62,050 bases of DNA. Origin: Candidatus Poribacteria bacterium. GTDB lineage: Bacteria > Poribacteria > WGA-4E > UBA9662. Shown in pieces: positions 47,087-55,910 of this stretch. The stretch spans positions 1-62,050 of the forward strand of contig JASMLX010000021.1 in the NCBI GenBank assembly GCA_030748495.1. The letters are read 5' to 3'. The translations under genes and the position numbers were made by a program. A model generated the notes under the pieces. That model searched no databases. It was not told the DNA's origin and saw nothing but the letters and a program-made list of their open reading frames with translations. Position 1 is the first letter of the stretch, and each line of letters starts with the position of its first letter.

Positions 47087-48346
47087 TCAGACCAATATTT
47101 CTGATAGCCAGTCCTGCATGGCCGTCTGTGTCTGCTGCCAGATCTCTACCAGTGGCGTAGACATCTCTTTGACTCTGTCTGGCGCCTGGCTCTCGGCTTG
47201 ATCTTCCATCCTGGCCGCCAGGGCTGATGCCCGTTGGGCTCCACTACTGCCCCAGGTTCCTTTCAGGCGATGGCTCAGCCTCTTCACCTGCGGCCAATCT
47301 TCGGTCTCTATCGCCGCCTCCAACTCTCTTAGTTGCGGCCCCATCGTCTCTATGGTCAAATCCACGATCTCCTGCACCATCGCCAATCCTCCTATTTCCA
47401 TTAAACTATCCGCTTCAAACAGTGGAATGCCCTCTAACTCTGCCCTCTGGTCTCGATCAGCTATGGTCTGTGGCTCCTCTACCGCTTGAACTTCCGACCT
47501 TAACCGCCTTATCTCGGCTACCAGTTGCGCCATTTGCAACGGTTTGCCCAGATGCCCATCCATGCCCGCTTGCCGACACTGTTCCGTTACCCCTTCCATC
47601 ACGCTGGCCGTTAAGGCCAGGATCGGTGTCCGTTTCCCCCCACCCATGGCCTGTTCCAGCTGCCGCATCTGCCGACTGGCTTCGTAACCGTCCATCTGCG
47701 GCATCTGCAGGTCCATCAGAACTAGATCGTACCGCCCAGCCTGGAATTTATCTAACGCCTGCTGCCCATCAACCGCCTCTTCCACCTGACCACCTAACCT
47801 CTGCAGGTGACGAACCACTACTACCCGATTGACCGCCACATCGTCCACCACCAGCACCCGCCGCTGGCTGAGATCGATCTCCACTTGAGCCTCCTCTTCT
47901 TCCACCAGTTCCATCTCCGTCCAGGGCAGTGGTAACTGGAACCAGAAGCTAGAACCCCGACCCAACTGACTCTCTACTCCTATCTGCCCGCCCATGCCCT
48001 GCACGAACTGCCGGCTAATAGACAGACCTAAGCCGCTGCCGCCATGACTACGAGTGTTGCTTTCATTCAGCTGAGTAAAGGCTTCAAATAGTCTCGGTTG
48101 TTGATCCTCAGCAATACCGGGCCCGGTATCCTTAACCTCAAACTGTAAACGGTCGGCCTGCAGCGGCCGGACCTTCAGTCGCACGCTACCACTGTCCGTG
48201 AACTTGAGGGCGTTGCCTATCAGGTTAATCAAGACCTGACGGACTTTTTGCTGATCCCCTTCTCGGCCCGGCCTTAACTCTGGCGACCACTCCAGTTGTA
48301 AGGATAATCCTTTCTCCGTCGCCAGTGGATGCAGCAGATCTATCAC
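47087..48346 (-). CDS. Hybrid histidine kinase, distal part: HATPase + REC + HPt
   Basis: A 419-codon frame from GTG 48346. It has the HATPase domain (about 1-140: N box VLINLIGNALKFTD, G1 VKDTGPGIAEDQQ, G2 GGSGLGLSISR), a receiver domain (about 163-285: VLVVDDVAVNR, phosphoacceptor Asp212 in LVLMDLQMPQMDG, the LTAS motif and lysine 268 in GKPL), and an HPt domain with His359 in RLSHRLKGTWGSSGA. It is in the same frame as the upstream frame 48377-50923 and follows one TAA and ten codons, so it is the downstream part of one ancestral gene. Either it is made separately from GTG 48346 or it is a remnant. There is no visible ribosome-binding site. Confidence 0.8.
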   Translation of the reverse strand: MIDLLHPLATEKGLSLQLEWSPELRPGREGDQQKVRQVLINLIGNALKFTDSGSVRLKVRPLQADRLQFEVKDTGPGIAEDQQPRLFEAFTQLNESNTRSHGGSGLGLSISRQFVQGMGGQIGVESQLGRGSSFWFQLPLPWTEMELVEEEEAQVEIDLSQRRVLVVDDVAVNRVVVVRHLQRLGGQVEEAVDGQQALDKFQAGRYDLVLMDLQMPQMDGYEASRQMRQLEQAMGGGKRTPILALTASVMEGVTEQCRQAGMDGHLGKPLQMAQLVAEIRRLRSEVQAVEEPQTIADRDQRAELEGIPLFEADSLMEIGGLAMVQEIVDLTIETMGPQLRELEAAIETEDWPQVKRLSHRLKGTWGSSGAQRASALAARMEDQAESQAPDRVKEMSTPLVEIWQQTQTAMQDWLSEILV

Positions 48347-48376
48347 CTGCCGACAGGTTTGGGCCAGATCAAACGG

Positions 48377-50923
48377 TTAGCGGCTATAGGTCACCTCAGC
48401 GGCCTGCAGGCGGGAGAAATCTAAAATCTCGTCGATCACGCCCAGTAGGTGGTGAGCCGAATTGGTGGCCCGTTGCACATCCTCTAGCTGTCGGGGTGTC
48501 AACGGGTCTTGGTCTAACAGGTCAAGGGAACCCAGAATGCCGTTCATCGGGGTGCGAATTTCATGGCTCATACGGGAGACAAAGCGGCTCTTGGCCTGGT
48601 TGGCCTCCTCGGCTTCCGCTTGGGCGGCTTCCGCTCTAAGCTGTAATTCCTCGGCCGTTAGTTGGGCCTGTTGGGCCTGTTCTAAGGCTCGATTTAACAA
48701 CTCGGTTCGTTGCCCAACTTTCTGCTCTAATTCTTGTTGATACTGATTCCGTTGGGCTAAAAACTCCTTTAAATCCGATTGCACCACCTCAATCACAGCG
48801 GCCAGATCGCCTAAGACTGAGTCTGAATCCAGCTGGAGGTCATCGACGGAATCCGCTTCCTCGGTCAACCATAGCATCTGGCTCAATTGTTGCGTTAAAG
48901 CATCCGCTTGTTGCCGGTATTGACCAATTTTCTGCTGCAGATCAGCCGGACTCAACGTCTCAGCTGACACCTCCGCTGCTATCTCCACTGGCCCATAGAG
49001 TTGTTGCAGGGCTTGATCCAGATTGTCCACCAGTATTGTTTTTTGCTGCCTGGCAGGTGACAGAAGAGCGTAGAATATTTTGGCTATTCCCCGCTTGCCG
49101 GCCGGTGGAACAACGAAATCGAGTTGGAAATCTACTTGGAGTTGCTCTACGGCTGCTGCCGCTTTAATGCGTGTTAAATGTGAGGCTGCTGTAACCTCAG
49201 TTGCATTGATAATGCCATACTTGATTCCGTCTCCCAGTTGAGTCTGGATCTGGTTAACAGTCTCAAGGCCCAGTTCAATTATCTCGGGTTCAACAACACC
49301 AGATAGATTAGCGACTATAGTTTCACCCTCAATCACCGAGTATTTCGTACTAGCGGCTTCTGTTTCACAAACCCATTCCGGCCGACGCACCACCTTCAGG
49401 CTTCGGTCACCCACCTGCATGGTTTTCTGCTCTTGCTGCCACAATTGCAGGAACTCAGACCTGTCCACCGATTGCCGCTGTTGCTGACGGATTTCGGCCA
49501 GGGCCTCCTCCGGGTTGGCATGGAAGGAGAGCTTTAGACCGGGTTGCAATCGGCTAAATAGCCCAACTGCTTGCTTGATCAACCAGTTGGGATTAATCAA
49601 TGCTGCACTAGCGAACAGCTCCAATTTGGCCCACTCCTCTATTTTTGGCTGCAGATGTTCCCACACCAGGCGACTACTCTGTAGTTGTGGGCTGGCATCG
49701 ACTATCAAATAGAGGCCTATTTTATCCTTCTCCTGACAGGCCGTCATAATTCTGTCTATGATTGCCGTGCTGGCTTTAGTGATTTCCAGGGTGAAGTTAG
49801 ACTCAACAGTCGTGATCTGGAACACCAGATGGCCCAAGTAGTTGAACTCTACCATTTCACCGGTCGGCAGTTGAGTGCTAAGATCTTGCGGCTTCAGCCC
49901 CAAATCATCATACAATTGCGAGGCCAATTCTTCTGAAGGTCGAGGCGATAATCGAATCAGCTGGCCCGAGACTCGACCTCGCCGGTCAGATAGTGGGCTG
50001 ACTTCATGGCTGTAGGTTTGACTATTAATAGTGATGGTGTCGGTGGCATCTGTCAGCAGCGGAAAGGCCTGGGACAAGGGTCGCCCTTCCACCAGTTCTG
50101 CGGTGGTCTGCAACAGCTGTTCGGCTCGCGGGTTGAGAGTCAGGATCCGCTGCTGTTGATCCAACACCAGTCCAGCCGACGACATGCGCTGAAAGACCAG
50201 ACTGCGGTAGTGGGGCATCAGGTTGGTGCCAAACAGCGCCCAGGCTATCAGCAACGGCATCGAGGCTAGCGACCAGGGCATGATGAGGTAGAGGACAGCC
50301 ATTGATCGCAGTTGAGCGGGTAAAAAGAGGAAACCTACTACTAGCAAAGGGGAGAATAGTGACAATAACAGCCATCCGGCCTGTTGTCGCCGAATGGACG
50401 AGGAGGATCGAATCCAGTTCAGCAATAGCCGGCTCAGACTGGCCAGTTGGATCAGGCCCCAACAAAAGGTCCAACACTTCCCCAGGACGGTTCGTTGGAA
50501 AAGAAGCAGATGGGAAACTGGATCGTAATCGATGGATCCTACCAGTAACTCCAGCCGAAACAGGCGTTGGTAAGCATGGGTCAAAAAAAGGAGCACCAAA
50601 CTAGTAGCCAGTAGGCGTTGCCAGCCGGCAGGCCATAACAACGGTCGCCAACTGAGCACCAGCCAGAGGGTAGAGCAAATAACAGCAGTTATGGCAATGA
50701 TGAGCCAACTAGCCCAGAAGCGTATTTTAGACAAAGCCAGAGCAGGATCTGATATTTCAGTGGCCAACAGATAAAGAGCATTAAAAGTGAGGGCTAGAGC
50801 TAAACACAGGCTAAGCACAGCCAGTGGCGGTGCCACGGCCAGGTGTCGACGCCGCCAGCAAAAAAAGGCCAGAGCCAGCGTGGGCAGGGATAAAAAGGCA
50901 GATAGGTGAGCTGGCAATGTCAT
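48377..50923 (-). CDS. Hybrid histidine kinase, proximal part: 7TM sensor, PAS, two STAS-like domains, HisKA
   Basis: An 848-residue frame ending at a TAA just after the HisKA domain. Order: seven hydrophobic helices (about 1-235, 7TM N-terminal region of histidine kinases), a PAS-like domain (about 240-325, RMSSAGLVLDQQQRILTLNPRAEQLL), two tandem domains of about 120 residues (about 360-480 and 515-635) of SpoIIAA/STAS-like style (TLEITKASTAIIDRIM ... LYLIVDAS and ETIVANLSGVVEPEII ... YGIINATEV), a glutamine-rich coiled coil (about 645-775), and HisKA with the phosphoacceptor His787 in MSHEIRTPMNG. The ATPase, receiver and HPt domains follow in frame beyond the stop. Without an ATPase in the same chain it could not autophosphorylate alone. 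Confidence 0.8.
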   Translation of the reverse strand: MTLPAHLSAFLSLPTLALAFFCWRRRHLAVAPPLAVLSLCLALALTFNALYLLATEISDPALALSKIRFWASWLIIAITAVICSTLWLVLSWRPLLWPAGWQRLLATSLVLLFLTHAYQRLFRLELLVGSIDYDPVSHLLLFQRTVLGKCWTFCWGLIQLASLSRLLLNWIRSSSSIRRQQAGWLLLSLFSPLLVVGFLFLPAQLRSMAVLYLIMPWSLASMPLLIAWALFGTNLMPHYRSLVFQRMSSAGLVLDQQQRILTLNPRAEQLLQTTAELVEGRPLSQAFPLLTDATDTITINSQTYSHEVSPLSDRRGRVSGQLIRLSPRPSEELASQLYDDLGLKPQDLSTQLPTGEMVEFNYLGHLVFQITTVESNFTLEITKASTAIIDRIMTACQEKDKIGLYLIVDASPQLQSSRLVWEHLQPKIEEWAKLELFASAALINPNWLIKQAVGLFSRLQPGLKLSFHANPEEALAEIRQQQRQSVDRSEFLQLWQQEQKTMQVGDRSLKVVRRPEWVCETEAASTKYSVIEGETIVANLSGVVEPEIIELGLETVNQIQTQLGDGIKYGIINATEVTAASHLTRIKAAAAVEQLQVDFQLDFVVPPAGKRGIAKIFYALLSPARQQKTILVDNLDQALQQLYGPVEIAAEVSAETLSPADLQQKIGQYRQQADALTQQLSQMLWLTEEADSVDDLQLDSDSVLGDLAAVIEVVQSDLKEFLAQRNQYQQELEQKVGQRTELLNRALEQAQQAQLTAEELQLRAEAAQAEAEEANQAKSRFVSRMSHEIRTPMNGILGSLDLLDQDPLTPRQLEDVQRATNSAHHLLGVIDEILDFSRLQAAEVTYSR

Positions 50924-51092
50924 AATAGATTAAGTATTAAGCTACTCTAGCCGGTTGAAGCAACCAGATATATAAGACTGAGGTCACTGAAGGCCGCAAA
51001 AAGAATTTTACTGAATAGGCGAAATCACTTAATAATTGGATAGGAATATCTGCTGGCCATAGCATACAATAATCAATATAAAATTGCAATAG

Positions 51093-51168
51093 CTTTCGTG
51101 AATATTTAACATCTGGGCGGAAAGTCGGTGGAGAGGTAAAGTGGGAAGGAGGAATTTAGAGTGAATAG
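51093..51168 (+). repeat. Imperfect direct repeat flanking the kinase locus, copy B
   Basis: Counterpart of 46996-47070 in the same orientation, lying upstream of the kinase start. Confidence 0.4.
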
Positions 51169-51335
51169 ATTTTGAGATCGCTATGCACGTCTCCTTGAGT
51201 GGCGTATCCGTGGTGGCAGCAAACACCACTCACCTGTACTTGACAACATAAACAAAATGGTACATTAGCAACGACACATTATGCCTTTTCCGAATCAGCC
51301 AACTCCGGAACTGACTTGTAAGCTATTTTGAATCA

Positions 51336-51349
51336 CGCCGCAAGCGGCG
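51336..51349. repeat. REP-like hairpin
   Basis: CGCCGC AA GCGGCG is a perfect 6-bp stem with a 2-nt loop, followed by GGGTATTA. A degenerate version with the same GGGGTATTA end lies at 39094-39120. Such hairpin plus tail units resemble ends of IS200/IS605-type elements or REP sequences. It does not act as a terminator (no T-run). Confidence 0.5.
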
Positions 51350-51507
51350 GGGTATTAGCCCTCTGTTGCGCAATGAAAACGCCATGCACCTGTAGATAAA
51401 TCTTATATTGACACCCTGCGGTGGACTAAAAAAGACAGACTCCTTGGTGATCTTTAAAAAACCCTACTACAATGTTAAAATAGTAAAAACCCTTAAAAAG
51501 GGGTCTA

Positions 51508-52809
51508 ATGGAACTATTTAAGGAAACTCTGCCCCAGCATCCGTATACAGTCGTTGAGGTTGTCCAATATATTAAAGACATACTGACTTTTGAACCAGCG
51601 TTATCTGATATTTGGGTTAAAGGAGAAATATCAGATTTGAACCGACCGTATTCAGGACATCTGTATTTTAAGGTCAAAGAAGAAAACAACACTATAAACT
51701 GTGTCATTTTCAAGAATCGCGCAATCAACCTGGAAAGCCAACCGAAAAACGGTGATGAGGTACTCATTCACGGCAAAATTGATATTTACCCTAAAAATAG
51801 TACCTACCAATTGATTGGGGACCAACTTAAACCAGCCGGCATTGGCCTGATGCAGTTAGAATTAGAACATCTGAAAGCCAGATTGGGAAAAGAGGGCCTA
51901 TTCGATGAAGAGCACAAAAAACCAACTCCCTTGTTCCCAAAAAAGATCGGTGTTGTCACTTCGGCCACCGGCGCGGCAATTCAAGATATTATACGTGTAC
52001 TTTCAGAAAGGTACCCAGTTGTAGAGGTCTTACTGTTTCCCACGCTAGTTCAGGGTAACGAAGCCCCTACCCAGATCGTAACCGCTATCCAGATGGCCAA
52101 TCAACGTTCGGACCTCGATCTATTAATTGTTGGTCGCGGTGGAGGATCAATTGAAGAGTTATGGTCCTTTAATGATGAATCGGTTGCTCGAGCGATATTT
52201 GCTTCACAGATTCCAATCATCTCCGCCGTTGGCCATGAAACAGACGTCACGCTGGCAGATTTCGTTGCCGACTACCGATCGGCTACCCCCTCATCCGCCG
52301 CCGAGCACGCTGTTCCGGATCAACATGAACTAAAGAGAAAAATCTATGATCAGGAATCACGATTGCTACAAAACATTGGACAAATAGTAAAATTCCTCAG
52401 GACAGACTTGCGAGCCCTCGAGCACCAAATTCCAGCCGAAAGACAACTCAACCGTATCAATCGGCTCCGGCAGAAAATCGGGCAGATGCAATTGACCAGC
52501 CAAAACATAATCAAACAAAAAATACACCAATTGAAGGATATTGTAAATCATTGTCAGCAGAAACAGATGTTGTCGATTAAAGATCTCAAGCAGGATAAGG
52601 AGACCAAACTCCGGGTCAACGCAGCAAAGCTAAGCCAGCTAAATCCACTTGGGATTCTAGAGCGTGGCTATAGTATTGTCAGTAACAGTAATAGGAAACC
52701 AATCACCAACACTGCATCGGTCGAGATTGGCGACACCGTTTATATCAAGCTTGCACAGGGTAAACTTACCAGCCAAGTTATATCGAAGGAGGAAATTGAA
52801 AGTGGATAG
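51508..52809 (+). CDS. xseA: Exodeoxyribonuclease VII large subunit
   Basis: The catalytic subunit of exonuclease VII, which degrades single-stranded DNA. The 433-residue protein has the N-terminal OB-fold (IWVKGEISDLNRPYSGHLYFKVKEEN), the conserved PLFPKKIGVVTSATGAAIQDI and LLIVGRGGGSIEELWSFNDESVARAI motifs, and HETDVTLADFVADYRSATPSSAAE with the catalytic Asp/Arg residues, then the coiled-coil tail. AAGGGG precedes the ATG. Its last codons carry the ribosome-binding site of xseB. Confidence 0.97.
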   Translation: MELFKETLPQHPYTVVEVVQYIKDILTFEPALSDIWVKGEISDLNRPYSGHLYFKVKEENNTINCVIFKNRAINLESQPKNGDEVLIHGKIDIYPKNSTYQLIGDQLKPAGIGLMQLELEHLKARLGKEGLFDEEHKKPTPLFPKKIGVVTSATGAAIQDIIRVLSERYPVVEVLLFPTLVQGNEAPTQIVTAIQMANQRSDLDLLIVGRGGGSIEELWSFNDESVARAIFASQIPIISAVGHETDVTLADFVADYRSATPSSAAEHAVPDQHELKRKIYDQESRLLQNIGQIVKFLRTDLRALEHQIPAERQLNRINRLRQKIGQMQLTSQNIIKQKIHQLKDIVNHCQQKQMLSIKDLKQDKETKLRVNAAKLSQLNPLGILERGYSIVSNSNRKPITNTASVEIGDTVYIKLAQGKLTSQVISKEEIESG

Positions 52810-53041
52810 AGACGTCAATTTTGAAGAGAGTTTAACACAACTTGAAGAGACTATCAGTCTTCTGGAATCCGGGGATGAGCTGACACTGGAGGAATCACTC
52901 AAGGCTTTTGAAGATGGAATTCGCCTGGCCAGATTATGCCGCCAAAAGCTAGACGACGCAGAGTTGCGAATTCAGAAGTTAACTGAGGATGGGGAAGAAC
53001 CATTTAGCACTGTAAAAGATGAGGTCTTTGACCAGATTTAG
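52802..53041 (+). CDS. xseB: Exodeoxyribonuclease VII small subunit
   Basis: A 79-residue partner of XseA. The GTG start at 52802, overlapping the xseA stop by 8 bases, is fixed by an AAGGAGG at 52786-52792 inside xseA and by the family N-terminus (VNFEESLTQLEETISLLESGDELTLEESLKAFEDGI). Length and the LEExxxxLExGxxxLEES pattern match XseB. The overlap suggests coupled translation with xseA. Confidence 0.95.
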   Translation: MDRDVNFEESLTQLEETISLLESGDELTLEESLKAFEDGIRLARLCRQKLDDAELRIQKLTEDGEEPFSTVKDEVFDQI

Positions 53042-53080
53042 CCAACTATTTTAAGCAGAATCTAATTGAATAAAATCTAA

Positions 53081-55204
53081 ATGAATAAAACTAGACATAG
53101 CAATTTCTATCCTGCTTTTCTGTTATTACTAATTTATACCTCGGTATCGACCAGTCAACCTTCAAAGCTTGTTATTGCTCACCGAGGCGCCTCTGGTTAC
53201 CTTCCTGAGCATACGTTAGCGTCTATAGCGCTAGCTCATGGGATGGGCGCCCACTACATCGAACAAGATATTGTTTTATCCAAAGATGACCAACCAATCG
53301 TTTTACACGATATCTATCTTCAAGCGGTTACGAATGTCGCTGAGGTTTTTCCAGGGCGGGCTAGAACAGATGGAAAATACTATGCCATCGACTTCAATCT
53401 AGCTGAAATTAAGCGATTGAAAGTTACCGAGCGATCCGATATTGAAAAGAATACTGTCGTTTATCCTGAACGATTCCCATCTCACCAATCGACTTTTCAA
53501 ATCCCCACATTGAGCGAAGAGATTGAGTTGGTTCAGGGGCTGAACCATAGTACTGGTAAATCAGTTGGCCTCTATGTAGAGATTAAAGCGCCTGCATGGC
53601 ATCAACAGCATGGAAAAGATGTTAGTCAAGTAGTTCTCAAGACACTCAGCGATTACGGGTATACTAAGCGAGACGATCTGGTATACGTACAGTGTTTTGA
53701 TCCATTTGAAACTCGGCGGATACGTGAAGTTTTGAAAACCGACCTCAAATTGGTACAGTTAATTGGTTCCAACCGCCCAAATTCCGCCATCGATTATGAA
53801 CAGATGGTATTGCCGTCAGGTTTAAAACTGGTTGCCGGTTACGCCGACGGGGTTGGTCCGTCGATGCGACATATTGTTAAAGGGGTTCAAAAGGATGGAA
53901 GGCCAATTCTATCATCGTTAGTCCATGATGCCCACAAGTTGAATTTAGAGGTTCATCCTTACACCCTAAGAGCCGACCGGCTACCACCACAAGTGATCGA
54001 CTTTGATCATCTGTTACGAATATTCTGTCTTGAGGCAGATGTCGATGGAATTTTTACTGACTTTCCAGATTTAGCGGTCGATTTTCTCAGCAATTGTGAG
54101 AGCGGGCTTCGATTGGCAGATAAGACGATATCCGACCGCGCCGCTGCCTGGTTGGATCAGCATTTGCGGATGAATCAGATTCAGGCCATTGGGAGCCATA
54201 ACAGTTTCAAGGAGGCCATTGACCCGTCATTAATGCAAATCCTTAGACAGATAGAGCCGGATACGGCGGATTCGCTAGATTATGAGCATGTTTCCCTAAC
54301 TGAGCAACTAGATTTAGGGTTACGCCAACTAGAGCTAGATCTATTTTATGATCCTGAGGGAGGAAGATACGCGAACCCCTATGGGATTACGGCGGTCAAA
54401 GAGATGAACTTGCCTCCTGGGCCTACTTATGATGTGGAAGGCAAGATGGAGAGACCCGGTTTCAAAGTACTACACGCGCAAGATATAGATTTTCGAAGTA
54501 ACTGCCTGACGTTTAAGGATGCCCTAAAGGAGGTTCGCCGGTGGTCTGAAGCACATCCAAGGCATACGCCGATCTTGATTACGATCAATACTAAAGAGGG
54601 TGTTATCGATCAGCCGAATTTTGTACAACCGATACCTTTTGACGGGCAAGCGTTCGACCGTTTAGACCAAGAGATTCTGGCCGTTTTTGAAATGTCAGAA
54701 TTAATTGTGCCTGATCGTGTCCGGGGAGATTATCAGACACTAGAAACCGCAATTATCGCTGATCAGTGGCCAACGCTGAAAGAATCCCGTGGAAAAGTCT
54801 TCTTCGCACTGGATGCCGGTCAGGACAAAATCGACATCTACAAAGATGGTCATCCTTCGCTACAAGGTAGAATTCTGTTTGTCAACGCGAAAGAGGGGCA
54901 ACCGGAAGCGGCATTTCGGGTGATTAACGATCCGGTTACAAACCGGCAGTATATTCAAGATTTAGTCCTAAAAGGATACCTGGTTCGAACGAGGGCCGAT
55001 GCGGAGACGAAAGAGGCTCGTACGGGTGACAAAACTCGGTTGGAAGCGGCGCTAGATTCTGGTGCACACTTCATCAGTACCGATTACTATCTGCCTGAAA
55101 ACAAGTTTGGTACCAACTATCGGGTACAATTGCCAACCCAAACATCAGTCCGGTTCAATCCCAATCTCTTTTCGGATAACCTATCCTCGTCTCTTCTGGA
55201 GTAA
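53081..55204 (+). CDS. Glycerophosphodiester phosphodiesterase fused to a Ca2+-dependent PI-PLC-type domain
   Basis: A 707-residue exported protein with signal peptide (FYPAFLLLLIYTSVSTS). Residues 29-345 are a GlpQ-type GDPD barrel: His34/Arg35 in VIAHRGASGYLPEHT, Glu61 and Asp63 in YIEQDIVLS, the general acid His76 in PIVLHD, and EIKAP for metal binding; GDPD cleaves glycerophosphodiesters to glycerol-3-phosphate. Residues about 360-690 match the Ca2+-dependent phosphoinositide phospholipase C-like family: His373 in AIGSHNSFK and His465 in VLHAQDIDF, RQLELDLFYDP, ILITINTKEG, KVFFALDAG, FISTDYY. The second domain cleaves phosphodiesters in a related way. It starts 39 bp after xseB. The two barrels in one chain are unusual. 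Confidence 0.9.
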   Translation: MNKTRHSNFYPAFLLLLIYTSVSTSQPSKLVIAHRGASGYLPEHTLASIALAHGMGAHYIEQDIVLSKDDQPIVLHDIYLQAVTNVAEVFPGRARTDGKYYAIDFNLAEIKRLKVTERSDIEKNTVVYPERFPSHQSTFQIPTLSEEIELVQGLNHSTGKSVGLYVEIKAPAWHQQHGKDVSQVVLKTLSDYGYTKRDDLVYVQCFDPFETRRIREVLKTDLKLVQLIGSNRPNSAIDYEQMVLPSGLKLVAGYADGVGPSMRHIVKGVQKDGRPILSSLVHDAHKLNLEVHPYTLRADRLPPQVIDFDHLLRIFCLEADVDGIFTDFPDLAVDFLSNCESGLRLADKTISDRAAAWLDQHLRMNQIQAIGSHNSFKEAIDPSLMQILRQIEPDTADSLDYEHVSLTEQLDLGLRQLELDLFYDPEGGRYANPYGITAVKEMNLPPGPTYDVEGKMERPGFKVLHAQDIDFRSNCLTFKDALKEVRRWSEAHPRHTPILITINTKEGVIDQPNFVQPIPFDGQAFDRLDQEILAVFEMSELIVPDRVRGDYQTLETAIIADQWPTLKESRGKVFFALDAGQDKIDIYKDGHPSLQGRILFVNAKEGQPEAAFRVINDPVTNRQYIQDLVLKGYLVRTRADAETKEARTGDKTRLEAALDSGAHFISTDYYLPENKFGTNYRVQLPTQTSVRFNPNLFSDNLSSSLLE

Positions 55205-55910
55205 AATCTGAAGTGAGATTAGGCTAACCCTCAATCGGTATCGTGGATTAGTTCGGTCGATAGCTACCGATACAGATTAAGCAATACGAATTGGGTCACG
55301 TTGAAAAGATGGTCAAGTAAACCGGTTCCTGTCTACCATAGGAAATTTAGCGATATTGTTGCTGAAATAGACCAGGGTCCTGAAAAATATTTGACTGGAA
55401 CACTTCGTTGACTTTTTTCCGCAGATCGCATTATTAATGGGGAACTCGGTAGAAACGGAGAATTCTGACTACTGCTGGGTGATTGATCCGTTTAGTGGAA
55501 CCGCAATTTCGTAGCGGGTTTCCCCTCTATTTGGGTATTTGAGGCTTCTCACTTTATCGTGGCGATTCAATTCTTGGCGTTAGTTAATTTACACAATCCG
55601 ATAGTCTGTCGGCGACAGAAACTGAGTGGTCAAAACTGGAGTTGAGAAGGTGTCACGGCGAACTAACCTTGCGACAGGTGGTTCTGAATGAGCAACGAAA
55701 CGATTATTGGCAACACAAATCCGCCGAACCCCTTTTGACCTAGATGCCGTATCTCGATGCTTATGGAATGATCGATAAATGTCAATTATCCGGCCGTTTT
55801 CACGTTGTAATGGTCAACCAGTTCTGATACGATATCACTATTGCTAGTGAAACTACCGCAAATCTAAGCCCATAACATACGGAACTAAATACTGAGACGT
55901 TAACACGGAG
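55205..55910. other. Degraded stretch, nothing recognised
   Basis: Short coding-like pieces appear (TLRQVVLNEQRNDYWQHKSAEPL near 55660-55730, MPYLDAYGMIDKC near 55743-55780) but belong to no family I know and are broken by stops. The end carries the GGAGG site of the alcohol dehydrogenase start. Confidence 0.4.

Larger units (their letters stand above)
50924..51507. other. Intergenic stretch with direct-repeat copy and REP-like hairpin
   Basis: No gene. It holds copy B of the direct repeat that flanks the kinase and a perfect hairpin at 51336-51349. Fragments such as GTGGACTAAAAAAGACAG (51421-51438) recall IS ends but no element can be delimited. The xseA start follows with an AAGGGG site. 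Confidence 0.5.

Noticed and set aside
47227..47832. 201-codon open frame on the plus strand
   Set aside because: It is antisense to the kinase HATPase/REC/HPt frame and proline/serine-rich in the way shadow frames of GC-rich genes are.
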